Assembly (NCBI RefSeq): GCF_002198735.1
Contig: NZ_MWLO01000077.1
Span: 1 to 35,756, forward strand
Source of the DNA: Ideonella sp. A 288
Lineage (GTDB): Bacteria > Pseudomonadota > Gammaproteobacteria > Burkholderiales > Burkholderiaceae_C
Length of the DNA: 35,756 nucleotides
Direction of reading: 5' to 3'
In this document: positions 23,647-32,196 of the stretch, one piece after another
How the letters are laid out: each line of letters starts with the position of its first letter
Numbering within the stretch: the first letter of the stretch is position 1
Position numbers and translations under genes: made by a program
The notes under the pieces: generated by a model
What the model was told of the DNA's origin: nothing
Seen by the model: the letters and a program-made list of their open reading frames with translations, nothing else
The model's database searches: none

Positions 23647-26124
23647 ATGGCGGCAGGCGGGCTGGACACCGGGTGGCGCATCGCGCTGTGCTGCCTGGGC
23701 TGGCTGGCGGGCATGGCGCTGCAATTGCAGCAGCCGGTGCTGTGGCCAGCCGCGGTCGACGCGGGCCTGTGCGGCGGTGCCCTGGTGATGGCCGCGCTGG
23801 GCTGGCGCTGGCGCGGCGGCCCCGCCGTGCTGCTGCTGGTGGCGGCCTGCGCGATGCTGGGGGCGGCCAGCACCAGCCAGCGCGCCCAGGCCCGACTGGC
23901 CCAGGGCCTGGCGCCCGACCTGGAAGGCGCCGACCTGGTGCTCACCGGCGTGGTGGCCAGCCTGCCGCAGGCGGGGCCGGCGGGCACCCGCTTCACGTTC
24001 GAGGTCGAATCGGCGCAGCGCCACGGCCGGGCGCTGGCGGTGCCGGCCGAGGTGCCGGCGCGCGTGGCGCTGGGCTGGTACCGCAACGACCGCGACGAGG
24101 CCTTCCTGGCCGAACCCCAGGCCGACCTGCGCGCCGGCCAGCGCTGGCGCCTGCCGGTGCGGCTGAAGCGCCCGCACGGCGCGATGAACCCGGGGGGCTT
24201 CGACGCCGAACTGTGGTGGTGGGAGCAGGGCCTGCGCGCCACCGGCTACGTGCGCGTGGTGGCGGGCTGGGTGCCGGCCACGCTGCTGGCCGATGGCGTG
24301 GCCCACCCGGTGGAGCGGGCGCGCCAATCGATTCGCGACGCCATCCTGCGCGAGGTGCGCGACCCGCGCCTGGCCGGCGTGCTGGCCGCGCTGGTGGTGG
24401 GCGACCAGGCGGCCATCGAGCGCGACGACTGGGAGCTGTTCCGCCAGACCGGCATCGCCCACCTGATGAGCATCAGCGGGGTGCACGTGACGATGTTCGC
24501 CTGGATCGCCGGCCTGGCCTTCGGCTGGGCCTGGCGGCGCAGCACGCGGCTGATGCTGCGCGTGCCGGCGCCCACGGCCGGGCGCTGGGGCGGGCTGGCG
24601 GTGGCGGCCGGCTACGCACTGATCGCCGGCTGGGGCGTGCCGGCCGAGCGCACGGTGCTGATGCTGGCCTGTGGCGTGCTGCTGCGCTCGCTCGGGGCGC
24701 GCTGGCCCTGGCTGCTGGTGCTGATGGTGGCCGCGGTGGCGGTGACCCTGCTCGACCCCTGGTCGTTGCTGCAGCCGGGCTTCTGGCTGTCGTTTGCCGC
24801 GGTGGGCCTGCTGCTGGCGTCCGAATCGCCCGACCGGCGCGAGGCCGGGCCGGCCGACGAGCCCGCCTGGCGGCGCGCGCTGCGCGGCCACCTGCGTGCG
24901 CAGGGGGTGGCCACGCTGGGGCTGGCGCCGTTGTCGCTGGTGTGCTTCCAGCAGGTGTCCGTGGTGGGCTTCGTGGCCAACCTCGTCGCCATCCCCTGTG
25001 TCACGCTGCTGGTCACGCCGCTGGCGCTGTTGGGCGTGGCGCTGGCGCCGCTGTGGCAGGTGGCGGCCTGGGCGGTGCAGGCGCTGGGGTGGCTGCTGGG
25101 CGCGATGGCCGACTGGCCGTTCGCGGTGTGGACCGTGGCCGCCGCGCCCGCCTGGGCGGTGTGGGCCGGCCTGGCCGGTGCGCTGCTGGCCGTGCTGCCG
25201 CTGCCGTGGCGCCTGCGCGCGGCCGCGGTGCCGATGATGCTGCCGCTGCTGTGGCCGCCGGTGCAGCGGCCGGCCGACGGTGCCTTCGACCTGGTGGTGG
25301 CCGACGTGGGGCAGGGCACCGCCGTGCTGGTGCGCACGCGCGCCCACCTGCTGCTGTACGACACCGGGCCGCAGTACTCGCGCGAGAGCGACGCCGGCCA
25401 GCGCGTGCTGCTGCCGCTGCTGCGTGCCCGCGGCGAGACGCGCATCGACCGTCTGGTGCTAAGCCACCGCGACATCGACCATGTCGGCGGCGCCGCCACG
25501 CTGTTCGCGTCGCTGCCAGTGGCCGACACCACCAGTTCGCTCGAGGCCGGCCATCCGCTCTTGCAGCACGGCCCGCACCGGCCCTGCGAGGCCGGGCAGT
25601 CATGGACCTGGGACGGCGTGCGCTTCGACATGCTGCATCCCACCCCGGCGGACATGGCCAGCGCGCGCAAGCCCAACGCGGTGTCCTGCGTGCTGCGGGT
25701 GGTGGACGCCCAGGGTCGCAGCCTGCTGGTCACCGGCGACATCGAGGCGCCCCAGGAAGCGGCGCTGGTGCAACGCCACGGTGCATCGCTGGCCAGCACC
25801 TGGCTGCTGGTGCCGCACCATGGCAGCCGCACCTCGTCCACCGACGCGTTCCTCGACGCGGTGCAACCGACGCTGGCGCTGGTTCAGGCGGGCTACCGCA
25901 GCCGCTTCGGCCATCCGGCGCCTGACGTGATGGAACGATACCGAGAGCGTGGCATTGCCATCGAACGAACGGACCTTTGTGGTGCGTGGCTGTGGCACGA
26001 TGGTGCAGCCTCGTGCACCCGCGAGGTGCGTCGCCGATATTGGCACTGGAACTCGCACAACTCAGGTGTGAATGCTGGTGCGGATGTTGCTAACCCCTCG
26101 CAGGCAGGAGAACTCAAACCATGA
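23647..26124 (+). CDS. comEC: ComEC/Rec2-family DNA internalisation protein
   Basis: ComEC is the inner-membrane channel for uptake of single-stranded DNA in natural transformation. The 825 residues contain an N-terminal hydrophobic and OB-like region (1-230), the competence domain with many membrane segments (about 230-540, including LMSISGVHVTMFAW near 275) and a C-terminal metallo-beta-lactamase domain. The latter shows VVADVGQGTAVLV (about 555), LSHRDIDHVGG (H607, D609, D611, H612) and VPHHGSRTSS (H724). All three regions are intact, so the gene should be functional. The ATG at 23647 has no clear Shine-Dalgarno. The stop overlaps the start of the next gene as ATGA. Transformation ability would also need pilus genes outside this window. 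Confidence 0.9.
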   Translation: MAAGGLDTGWRIALCCLGWLAGMALQLQQPVLWPAAVDAGLCGGALVMAALGWRWRGGPAVLLLVAACAMLGAASTSQRAQARLAQGLAPDLEGADLVLTGVVASLPQAGPAGTRFTFEVESAQRHGRALAVPAEVPARVALGWYRNDRDEAFLAEPQADLRAGQRWRLPVRLKRPHGAMNPGGFDAELWWWEQGLRATGYVRVVAGWVPATLLADGVAHPVERARQSIRDAILREVRDPRLAGVLAALVVGDQAAIERDDWELFRQTGIAHLMSISGVHVTMFAWIAGLAFGWAWRRSTRLMLRVPAPTAGRWGGLAVAAGYALIAGWGVPAERTVLMLACGVLLRSLGARWPWLLVLMVAAVAVTLLDPWSLLQPGFWLSFAAVGLLLASESPDRREAGPADEPAWRRALRGHLRAQGVATLGLAPLSLVCFQQVSVVGFVANLVAIPCVTLLVTPLALLGVALAPLWQVAAWAVQALGWLLGAMADWPFAVWTVAAAPAWAVWAGLAGALLAVLPLPWRLRAAAVPMMLPLLWPPVQRPADGAFDLVVADVGQGTAVLVRTRAHLLLYDTGPQYSRESDAGQRVLLPLLRARGETRIDRLVLSHRDIDHVGGAATLFASLPVADTTSSLEAGHPLLQHGPHRPCEAGQSWTWDGVRFDMLHPTPADMASARKPNAVSCVLRVVDAQGRSLLVTGDIEAPQEAALVQRHGASLASTWLLVPHHGSRTSSTDAFLDAVQPTLALVQAGYRSRFGHPAPDVMERYRERGIAIERTDLCGAWLWHDGAASCTREVRRRYWHWNSHNSGVNAGADVANPSQAGELKP

Positions 26125-27569
26125 AACCCAGCTTCGACGAGATGCAGGCAACCGCCAGCACGGTGCGCGAGCATTACCGCGGCTATGCCCAGTGGCTGGC
26201 CAGACAACCAGGCGAGCAGATGGCCGCCCGGCGTGAAGAGGCGGAGATGATCTTCCGCCGCGTCGGCATCACCTTCGCGGTGTACGGCGCCAAGGACGAG
26301 GACGGCGCCGGCACCGAGCGGCTCATCCCCTTCGACCTGATCCCGCGCATCATCCCGGCCGACGAGTGGACCAGCATGCAGCGCGGCCTGGCGCAGCGCG
26401 TGACGGCCCTCAACCGTTTCATCCACGACGTCTACCACGACCAGGAGATCCTCAAGGCGGGCATCGTGCCCACCGAGCAGGTGCTCAACAACAGCCAATA
26501 CCGGCCCGAGATGAAGGGCGTCGACGTGCCGGGCAATGTGTACTCGCACATCTCGGGCGTCGACATCGTGCGGGCGGCGCAGCCCGATGGCAGCGGCACC
26601 TACTACGTGCTGGAAGACAACCTGCGCGTGCCCAGCGGTGTGAGCTACATGCTCGAAGACCGCAAAATGATGATGCGGCTGTTCCCCGAGCTGTTCGCGC
26701 AGCACCGGGTCGCTCCGGTCGCGCACTATCCCGACCTGCTGCTCGAAACCCTGCGCGACGTGGCCCCCGCCTCGGCCGACGAGCCGCACGTGGTGGTGCT
26801 GACCCCGGGCATGTACAACAGCGCCTACTTCGAGCACGCCTTCCTGGCCCAACAGATGGGCGTGGAACTGGTCGAAGGGCAAGACCTGTTCGTCAAGGAC
26901 CACTTCGTCTACATGCGCACCACGCGCGGCCCGCGCCGCGTCGACGTGATCTACCGCCGGGTGGACGACGACTTCCTCGACCCGCAGGTGTTCCGCCCCG
27001 ACTCCACGCTGGGCTGCGCCGGCCTGCTGGACGTGTACCGCCGCGGCAACATCACGCTGGCCAATGCCATCGGCACCGGGGTGGCCGACGACAAGTCGAT
27101 CTACCCCTACGTGCCGAAGATGGTGGAGTTCTACCTCGGCGAAAAGCCGATCCTGCAGAACGTGCCCACCTACCTGTGCCGCAACTCCGATGACCTGAAG
27201 TACGTGCTCGACCACCTGGCCGAGCTGGTCGTCAAGGAAGTGCACGGCGCCGGCGGCTACGGCATGCTGGTGGGCCCGGCGGCCACCAAGGCCGAAGTCG
27301 AAGAGTTCCGTGCGCAACTGCTGGCCAACCCCAGCAACTACATCGCCCAGCCCACGCTGGCACTGTCCACCTGCCCCACCTTCGTCGAGAGCGGCATCGC
27401 GCCGCGCCACATCGACCTGCGGCCCTTCGTGCTGTCGGGCAAGGCCTCGGGCAAGAGCGTGCAGATGGTGCCCGGGGGCCTCACGCGCGTGGCCCTGAAG
27501 GAAGGCTCGTTGGTCGTCAATTCGTCCCAGGGTGGTGGCACCAAGGACACCTGGGTCCTGGAGGGCTGA
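26121..27569 (+). CDS. Circularly permuted type 2 ATP-grasp protein (COG2308)
   Basis: This 482-aa member of the circularly permuted ATP-grasp family is predicted to form amide bonds between a carboxylate and an amine using ATP. The conserved parts are visible: YVLEDNLRVPSGVSYMLEDR (about 160-180), VVLTPGMYNSAYFEH (about 229), VDVIYRRVDDDFLDP (about 275-290) and VVKEVHGAGGYGM with Lys372 and the glycine-rich loop. DLRPFV near 435 and the final GGGTKDTWVLEG (Lys475) complete them. It overlaps comEC by 4 nt and is followed after 3 nt by its usual partner, the alpha-E protein. GGAGA at 26107-26111 serves as ribosome site. The substrate is not known for the family. Confidence 0.9.
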   Translation: MKPSFDEMQATASTVREHYRGYAQWLARQPGEQMAARREEAEMIFRRVGITFAVYGAKDEDGAGTERLIPFDLIPRIIPADEWTSMQRGLAQRVTALNRFIHDVYHDQEILKAGIVPTEQVLNNSQYRPEMKGVDVPGNVYSHISGVDIVRAAQPDGSGTYYVLEDNLRVPSGVSYMLEDRKMMMRLFPELFAQHRVAPVAHYPDLLLETLRDVAPASADEPHVVVLTPGMYNSAYFEHAFLAQQMGVELVEGQDLFVKDHFVYMRTTRGPRRVDVIYRRVDDDFLDPQVFRPDSTLGCAGLLDVYRRGNITLANAIGTGVADDKSIYPYVPKMVEFYLGEKPILQNVPTYLCRNSDDLKYVLDHLAELVVKEVHGAGGYGMLVGPAATKAEVEEFRAQLLANPSNYIAQPTLALSTCPTFVESGIAPRHIDLRPFVLSGKASGKSVQMVPGGLTRVALKEGSLVVNSSQGGGTKDTWVLEG

Positions 27570-27572
27570 ACG

Positions 27573-28529
27573 ATGCTGTCACGAACTGCTGACCACCTGT
27601 TCTGGATGTCGCGCTACATGGAGCGCGCGGAGAACACCGCCCGCATGTTGGACGTCAACTACCAGACCTCGCTGCTGCCGCAGTCGGCCGACCGGGCCGA
27701 GCAGGGCTGGGCCGGCGTGCTGGGCATCTCGGAGCTGACGCAGGCCTTCCACAAGCAGCACAGGTCGGTCGATGCCAAGAGCGTCATGCATTTCATGGTG
27801 CGCGACGCGACCAACCCCTCGTCCATCGTGTCGTGCCTGGGCGCGGCGCGCGAGAACGCCCGCGCGGTGCGCGGCACGCTCACCACCGAGCTGTGGGAAA
27901 CCACCAACGCCACCTGGCTCGAGTTCAACCGCATGCTGCGCGATGGCGCCTTCGAGCGCGACCCCGCCAGCGTGTTCGAGTGGGTGAAGTTCCGCTCGCA
28001 CCTGTCGCGCGGCGTGGCCGTGGGCACCATGCTGCAAGATGAAGCGTTGCACTTCATCCGCATCGGCACCTTCCTGGAGCGTGCCGACAACACCGCGCGT
28101 TTGCTCGACGTCAAGTTTCACGCACTGGCCGGCGACTACTTCGGCACCTGGGGCGAGAATGACGCCCCCGAAGTCGACTTCTACCACTGGTCTGCCATCC
28201 TGCGGTCGGTGTCCGGCTTCGAGATCTACCGCAAGGTCTACCGCAACGTCATCCGCCCCGACAAGGTGGCCGAGTTGCTGATCCTGCGCCCCGACATGCC
28301 GCGCTCGCTGGCGGCCTGCATGAATGAAACCGTCACCAACCTGGCCCTCGTGGCCAACGAGCACAGCGGCGAGACCGAGCGCCGGGCCGGCCGGCTGCGC
28401 AGCGACCTGCAGTTCGGCCGCATCGACGAGATCCTCTCCACCGGCCTGCATGCCTTCCTGACTCAGTTCCTCGACCGCGTCAACGACATCGGTGCCGGCA
28501 TCAGCCGCGACTTCCTCGTACCCGCCTGA
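27573..28529 (+). CDS. Alpha-E domain protein (COG2307/DUF403)
   Basis: The 318-aa all-helical protein has the family hallmark at the N-terminus, LFWMSRYMERAENTARMLD (residues about 10-28), and its echo RIGTFLERADNTARLLDVK (about 166-184). The repeated Arg/Glu pattern suggests an internal helical repeat. Alpha-E proteins nearly always accompany circularly permuted ATP-grasp ligases and transglutaminases, and are thought to act with them in a peptide-forming or modifying pathway. The start is 3 nt after the ATP-grasp stop, so the two are coupled. No catalytic residues are established. Confidence 0.9.
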   Translation: MLSRTADHLFWMSRYMERAENTARMLDVNYQTSLLPQSADRAEQGWAGVLGISELTQAFHKQHRSVDAKSVMHFMVRDATNPSSIVSCLGAARENARAVRGTLTTELWETTNATWLEFNRMLRDGAFERDPASVFEWVKFRSHLSRGVAVGTMLQDEALHFIRIGTFLERADNTARLLDVKFHALAGDYFGTWGENDAPEVDFYHWSAILRSVSGFEIYRKVYRNVIRPDKVAELLILRPDMPRSLAACMNETVTNLALVANEHSGETERRAGRLRSDLQFGRIDEILSTGLHAFLTQFLDRVNDIGAGISRDFLVPA

Positions 28530-28542
28530 TCCCATGAACCTG

Positions 28543-28567
28543 CCTGCCGCGTGCGCGCGGCGGCAGG
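28543..28567 (+). other. Hairpin between the alpha-E and transglutaminase genes
   Basis: CCTGCCGC and GCGGCAGG form an 8-bp stem around a 9-nt GC loop in the 105-nt gap. No T-run follows, so it may be an mRNA processing or stabilising element rather than a terminator. Confidence 0.4.
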
Positions 28568-28634
28568 GTCCACCCGATCGCTCACGGACCCACGGCCCGC
28601 AAGGGTCAGATCCGCCGCAAGAGAGACCCCTACC

Positions 28635-31600
28635 GTGTCCATCCACGTCGCACTGAACCACGTCACGCACTACCGCTACGACCGGCGCGTCGGGCTGTCG
28701 CCGCAGATCGTCCGCCTGCGGCCGGCGCCGCACTGCCGCACCAACATCCTGTCCTACTCGCTGACGATCGAGCCCACGGGCCACTTCATCAACTGGCAGC
28801 AGGACCCGTTCTCCAACTACCTGGCGCGCCTGGTCTTCCCCGAGCCCACCACCGAGTTCAAGGTCACCGTCGATCTGGTGGCCGAGATGTCGGTGCACAA
28901 CCCGTTCGACTTCTTCCTCGAGCCCGAGGCCGAGAACTTTCCCTTCGCCTACGACGAGGTGCAGGCCAAGGAACTGGCACCCTACCTTGTCAAGGAAGCG
29001 GCCACGCCGGCGCTCGCCGCGTTCGTCGCCAGCATCGACCTGAAGGAACAGCGCACCATCGACTTCCTGGTCGGCATCAACCAGCGCCTGCAGAAGGACA
29101 TCCGCTACCTCATCCGCATGGAGCCGGGCGTGCAGACGCCCGAAGAAACGCTCACCAACGCCAGCGGCTCTTGCCGCGACACCGGCTGGCTGATGGTGCA
29201 GGCGCTGCGCCATCTGGGCCTGGCCGCGCGCTTCGTCTCGGGCTACCTCATCCAGCTGAAGCCTGATGTGAAGGCGCTCGACGGCCCCAGCGGCACCGAG
29301 ATCGACTTCACCGACCTGCACGCCTGGTGCGAGGTGTTCCTGCCCGGCGCCGGCTGGATCGGCTTCGACCCCACGTCGGGCCTGCTGGCCGGCGAGGGCC
29401 ACATCCCGCTGGCCTGCACGCCGCAGCCTTCGGCCGCGGCGCCGGTGAGCGGTGCGGTCGACGAGTGCGAGGTCACCTTCGGCCACCACATGGCCGTCAC
29501 CCGCATCTACGAATCGCCGCGCGTCACCTTCCCCTACACCGACGAGCAGTGGGGCGACATGCTGTCCCTCGGCGACCAGGTGGACGAGGCCCTGGTGGCC
29601 GGCGACGTTCGCCTGACCATGGGCGGCGAGCCCACCTTCGTGTCGGTGGACGACCGCGACGGCGCCGAGTGGAACACCGACGCCCTGGGCCCCACCAAGC
29701 GCATGCGCGCGCAAGACCTGGTGCACCGCCTGCGCGAGCACTACGGCCAGGGCGGCTTCCTGCACTTCGGCCAGGGCAAGTGGTACCCGGGCGAGCAGCT
29801 GCCGCGCTGGGCGCTCAGCATCTGCTGGCGCGCCGACGGCCAGCCCTGCTGGCACGACCCGTCGCTGTTCGCCGACGAGCGCGACCACCACGCTTACACC
29901 GCCGACGACGCCAAGACCTTCATCAGCACCCTGGCCACCAAGCTCGGTGTGACGAATGAGTACGTCCAGACCGGCTACGAGGACACCTGGTACTACCTGT
30001 GGCGCGAGCGCCGCCTGCCGATCAACGTCGACCCCTTCGACACCAAGCTCGAGGACGAGATGGAGCGCGCGCGCCTGCGCCGCGTCTTCGACCAGGGGCT
30101 CGACGCCACCATCGGCTACGCGCTGCCCATCAAGCCGTCGGACGGCCCGGCGCTGGCTGGCCCGCGCTGGGTGACCGGCCCGTGGTTCTTCCGCGACGAG
30201 CGCATGTACCTGATCCCCGGCGATTCGCCGATGGGCTACCGCCTGCCGCTCGATTCGCTGCCCTGGGTGAAGGGCACCGACTACCCGTACCACGTCGACG
30301 CCGATCCGTTCGCGCCGCGCGGCGCGCTGCCGGGTGCGGCCAGCATCCGCACGCAGTACGCGTCGCACGTGCCCGGCGGCGGTTTTGCCGAGGGCGGGGT
30401 GGTGGGCTTCCAGGCGGGCCTGCCGGGCGATGCCGCGCTCACCGGCGCCGATGGCTCGGCCGGCAGCGCCGCTGCCGCGGCCGCCGGCCCGGCCACGCAG
30501 ACCACGCCACTGTCGCGCGAAGCCTTGTCGCGCGCGCCGCACCGCTTCGAGTCGGCCTACTGGATCACGCGCAGCGCGCTGGTGGTGGAGGCCCGAGACC
30601 CGCGCCGCGCCAACGGCCCCGAGGCCGAGACCAGCGCCAAGCCGGCCAGCAGCGTGCTCTACGTCTTCATGCCGCCGCTGCAGCACCTCGAGGACTATCT
30701 CGAACTGCTCGCCGCCATCGAGGCCACGGCCGCCAGCCTGCAGATGAAGATCGTGCTCGAAGGCTATCCGCCCCCGCGCGACCCGCGCCTGAAGCTGCTG
30801 CAGGTCACGCCCGACCCCGGCGTCATCGAGGTCAACATCCACCCGGCGCACGACTGGAAAGAGCTGGTCGAGCACACCACCTTCCTGTACGACGCGGCCT
30901 GGCAGTCGCGCCTGTCCACCGAGAAGTTCATGCTCGACGGCCGCCACACCGGCACCGGCGGCGGCAACCACTTCGTGCTGGGCGGCGCCACGCCGGCCGA
31001 CAGCCCCTTCCTGCGCCGCCCCGACGTGCTGGGCAGCCTGCTGGCCTACTGGCACAACCACCCGGCGCTCAGCTACCTGTTCACCGGCCTGTTCATCGGC
31101 CCCACCAGCCAGGCGCCGCGTGTGGACGAGGCCCGCAACGACCAGCTCTACGAGCTGGAAATCGCCCTCGGCGAGATCGAGCGCAACAAGGCGGTGTACG
31201 GCCAGAACATGCCGCCCTGGCTGATCGACCGCACGCTGCGCAACGTGCTGGTCGACGTGACCGGCAACACCCACCGCAGCGAGTTCTGCGTCGACAAGCT
31301 GTACTCGCCCGATTCCAGCACCGGTCGCCTGGGCCTGCTCGAGCTGCGCTCTTTCGAGATGCCGCCGCACGCCCGCATGAGCGTGGTGCAGCAGTTGCTG
31401 CTGCGTGCGCTGGTGGCCCGCTTCTGGAACGAGCCCTACCGTGCCGAGCTGGTGCGCTGGGGCACCGCGTTGCACGACCGCTTCCTGCTGCCCACCTTCG
31501 TGTGGATGGACATGGAAGACGTCATCGAGGACATGGGCCTGGCCGGCTTCGGCTTCCGCCCCGAATGGTTCGCACCGCACTTCGAGTTCCGCTTCCCCAA

Positions 31601-32132
31601 GGTGGGCGAGATGAGCGCCCGCGGCGTGAACCTCACGCTGCGCAACGCGCTGGAGCCCTGGCACGTGATGGGCGAAGAAGGCTCGGCCGGCGGCACCGTG
31701 CGCTATGTCGATTCGTCGCTCGAGCGCCTGGAGGTGCTGGCCACCGGCCTGGTCGACCCGCGCCACGTCATCACCGTCAACGGCGTCACCGTGCCGCTGC
31801 AGCCCACCGGCCGGGTGGGCGAATACGTCTGCGGCGTGCGCTACCGCGCCTGGCACCCGCCGTCGGCGCTGCACCCCAGCATCGGCGTCAACGTGCCGCT
31901 GACGGTGGACCTGGTCGACCGCTGGATGCAGCGCTCGATGGGTGGCTGCCAGTACCACGTGGCGCACCCGGGCGGGCGCAACTACGCCACCTTCCCGGTC
32001 AACGCCTTCGAGGCCGAGAGCCGGCGGCTGGCGCGCTTCTTCACCATCGGCCACACCCCGGGCCGCATGGTGGTGGGCGAGCCACAGCACAGCCTGGAGT
32101 TCCCGTTCACGCTCGACCTGCGCACGGCGTAG
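28635..32132 (+). CDS. Transglutaminase-like protease fused to DUF2126 putative amidoligase
   Basis: This large 1165-aa two-part protein begins with a bacterial transglutaminase N-terminal domain (1-90) and a core with the full triad: Cys180 in GSCRDTGW, His229 in DLHAWCEV and Asp245 in WIGFDPTSG. From about residue 325 the DUF2126 domain follows, with GGEPTFVS (Glu332) and the ELRSFEMPPH block (Glu903, Arg905). That domain is considered a putative glutamate-cysteine-ligase-like amidoligase. An Ala/Gly-rich insert lies around residue 610. The start is GTG 28635 with AAGAGAGA at proper spacing; the longer in-frame start overlaps the hairpin region. The protein combines a peptide-bond cleaving or transferring domain and a bond-forming one. 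Confidence 0.88.
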   Translation: MSIHVALNHVTHYRYDRRVGLSPQIVRLRPAPHCRTNILSYSLTIEPTGHFINWQQDPFSNYLARLVFPEPTTEFKVTVDLVAEMSVHNPFDFFLEPEAENFPFAYDEVQAKELAPYLVKEAATPALAAFVASIDLKEQRTIDFLVGINQRLQKDIRYLIRMEPGVQTPEETLTNASGSCRDTGWLMVQALRHLGLAARFVSGYLIQLKPDVKALDGPSGTEIDFTDLHAWCEVFLPGAGWIGFDPTSGLLAGEGHIPLACTPQPSAAAPVSGAVDECEVTFGHHMAVTRIYESPRVTFPYTDEQWGDMLSLGDQVDEALVAGDVRLTMGGEPTFVSVDDRDGAEWNTDALGPTKRMRAQDLVHRLREHYGQGGFLHFGQGKWYPGEQLPRWALSICWRADGQPCWHDPSLFADERDHHAYTADDAKTFISTLATKLGVTNEYVQTGYEDTWYYLWRERRLPINVDPFDTKLEDEMERARLRRVFDQGLDATIGYALPIKPSDGPALAGPRWVTGPWFFRDERMYLIPGDSPMGYRLPLDSLPWVKGTDYPYHVDADPFAPRGALPGAASIRTQYASHVPGGGFAEGGVVGFQAGLPGDAALTGADGSAGSAAAAAAGPATQTTPLSREALSRAPHRFESAYWITRSALVVEARDPRRANGPEAETSAKPASSVLYVFMPPLQHLEDYLELLAAIEATAASLQMKIVLEGYPPPRDPRLKLLQVTPDPGVIEVNIHPAHDWKELVEHTTFLYDAAWQSRLSTEKFMLDGRHTGTGGGNHFVLGGATPADSPFLRRPDVLGSLLAYWHNHPALSYLFTGLFIGPTSQAPRVDEARNDQLYELEIALGEIERNKAVYGQNMPPWLIDRTLRNVLVDVTGNTHRSEFCVDKLYSPDSSTGRLGLLELRSFEMPPHARMSVVQQLLLRALVARFWNEPYRAELVRWGTALHDRFLLPTFVWMDMEDVIEDMGLAGFGFRPEWFAPHFEFRFPKVGEMSARGVNLTLRNALEPWHVMGEEGSAGGTVRYVDSSLERLEVLATGLVDPRHVITVNGVTVPLQPTGRVGEYVCGVRYRAWHPPSALHPSIGVNVPLTVDLVDRWMQRSMGGCQYHVAHPGGRNYATFPVNAFEAESRRLARFFTIGHTPGRMVVGEPQHSLEFPFTLDLRTA

Positions 32133-32196
32133 CGCCGTGAAATCCGGCGGGAAGGGCCCGATGCCTGGCGGGGCAGGCTCAGGGCATGATGCGGGC

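Noticed and set aside
32161-32196. Alternative start of the fused ATP-grasp gene at 32161
   Set aside because: GGAAGGG precedes it, but the 12 extra codons have poor third-position GC compared with the gene, so 32197 was preferred. The choice is not certain.
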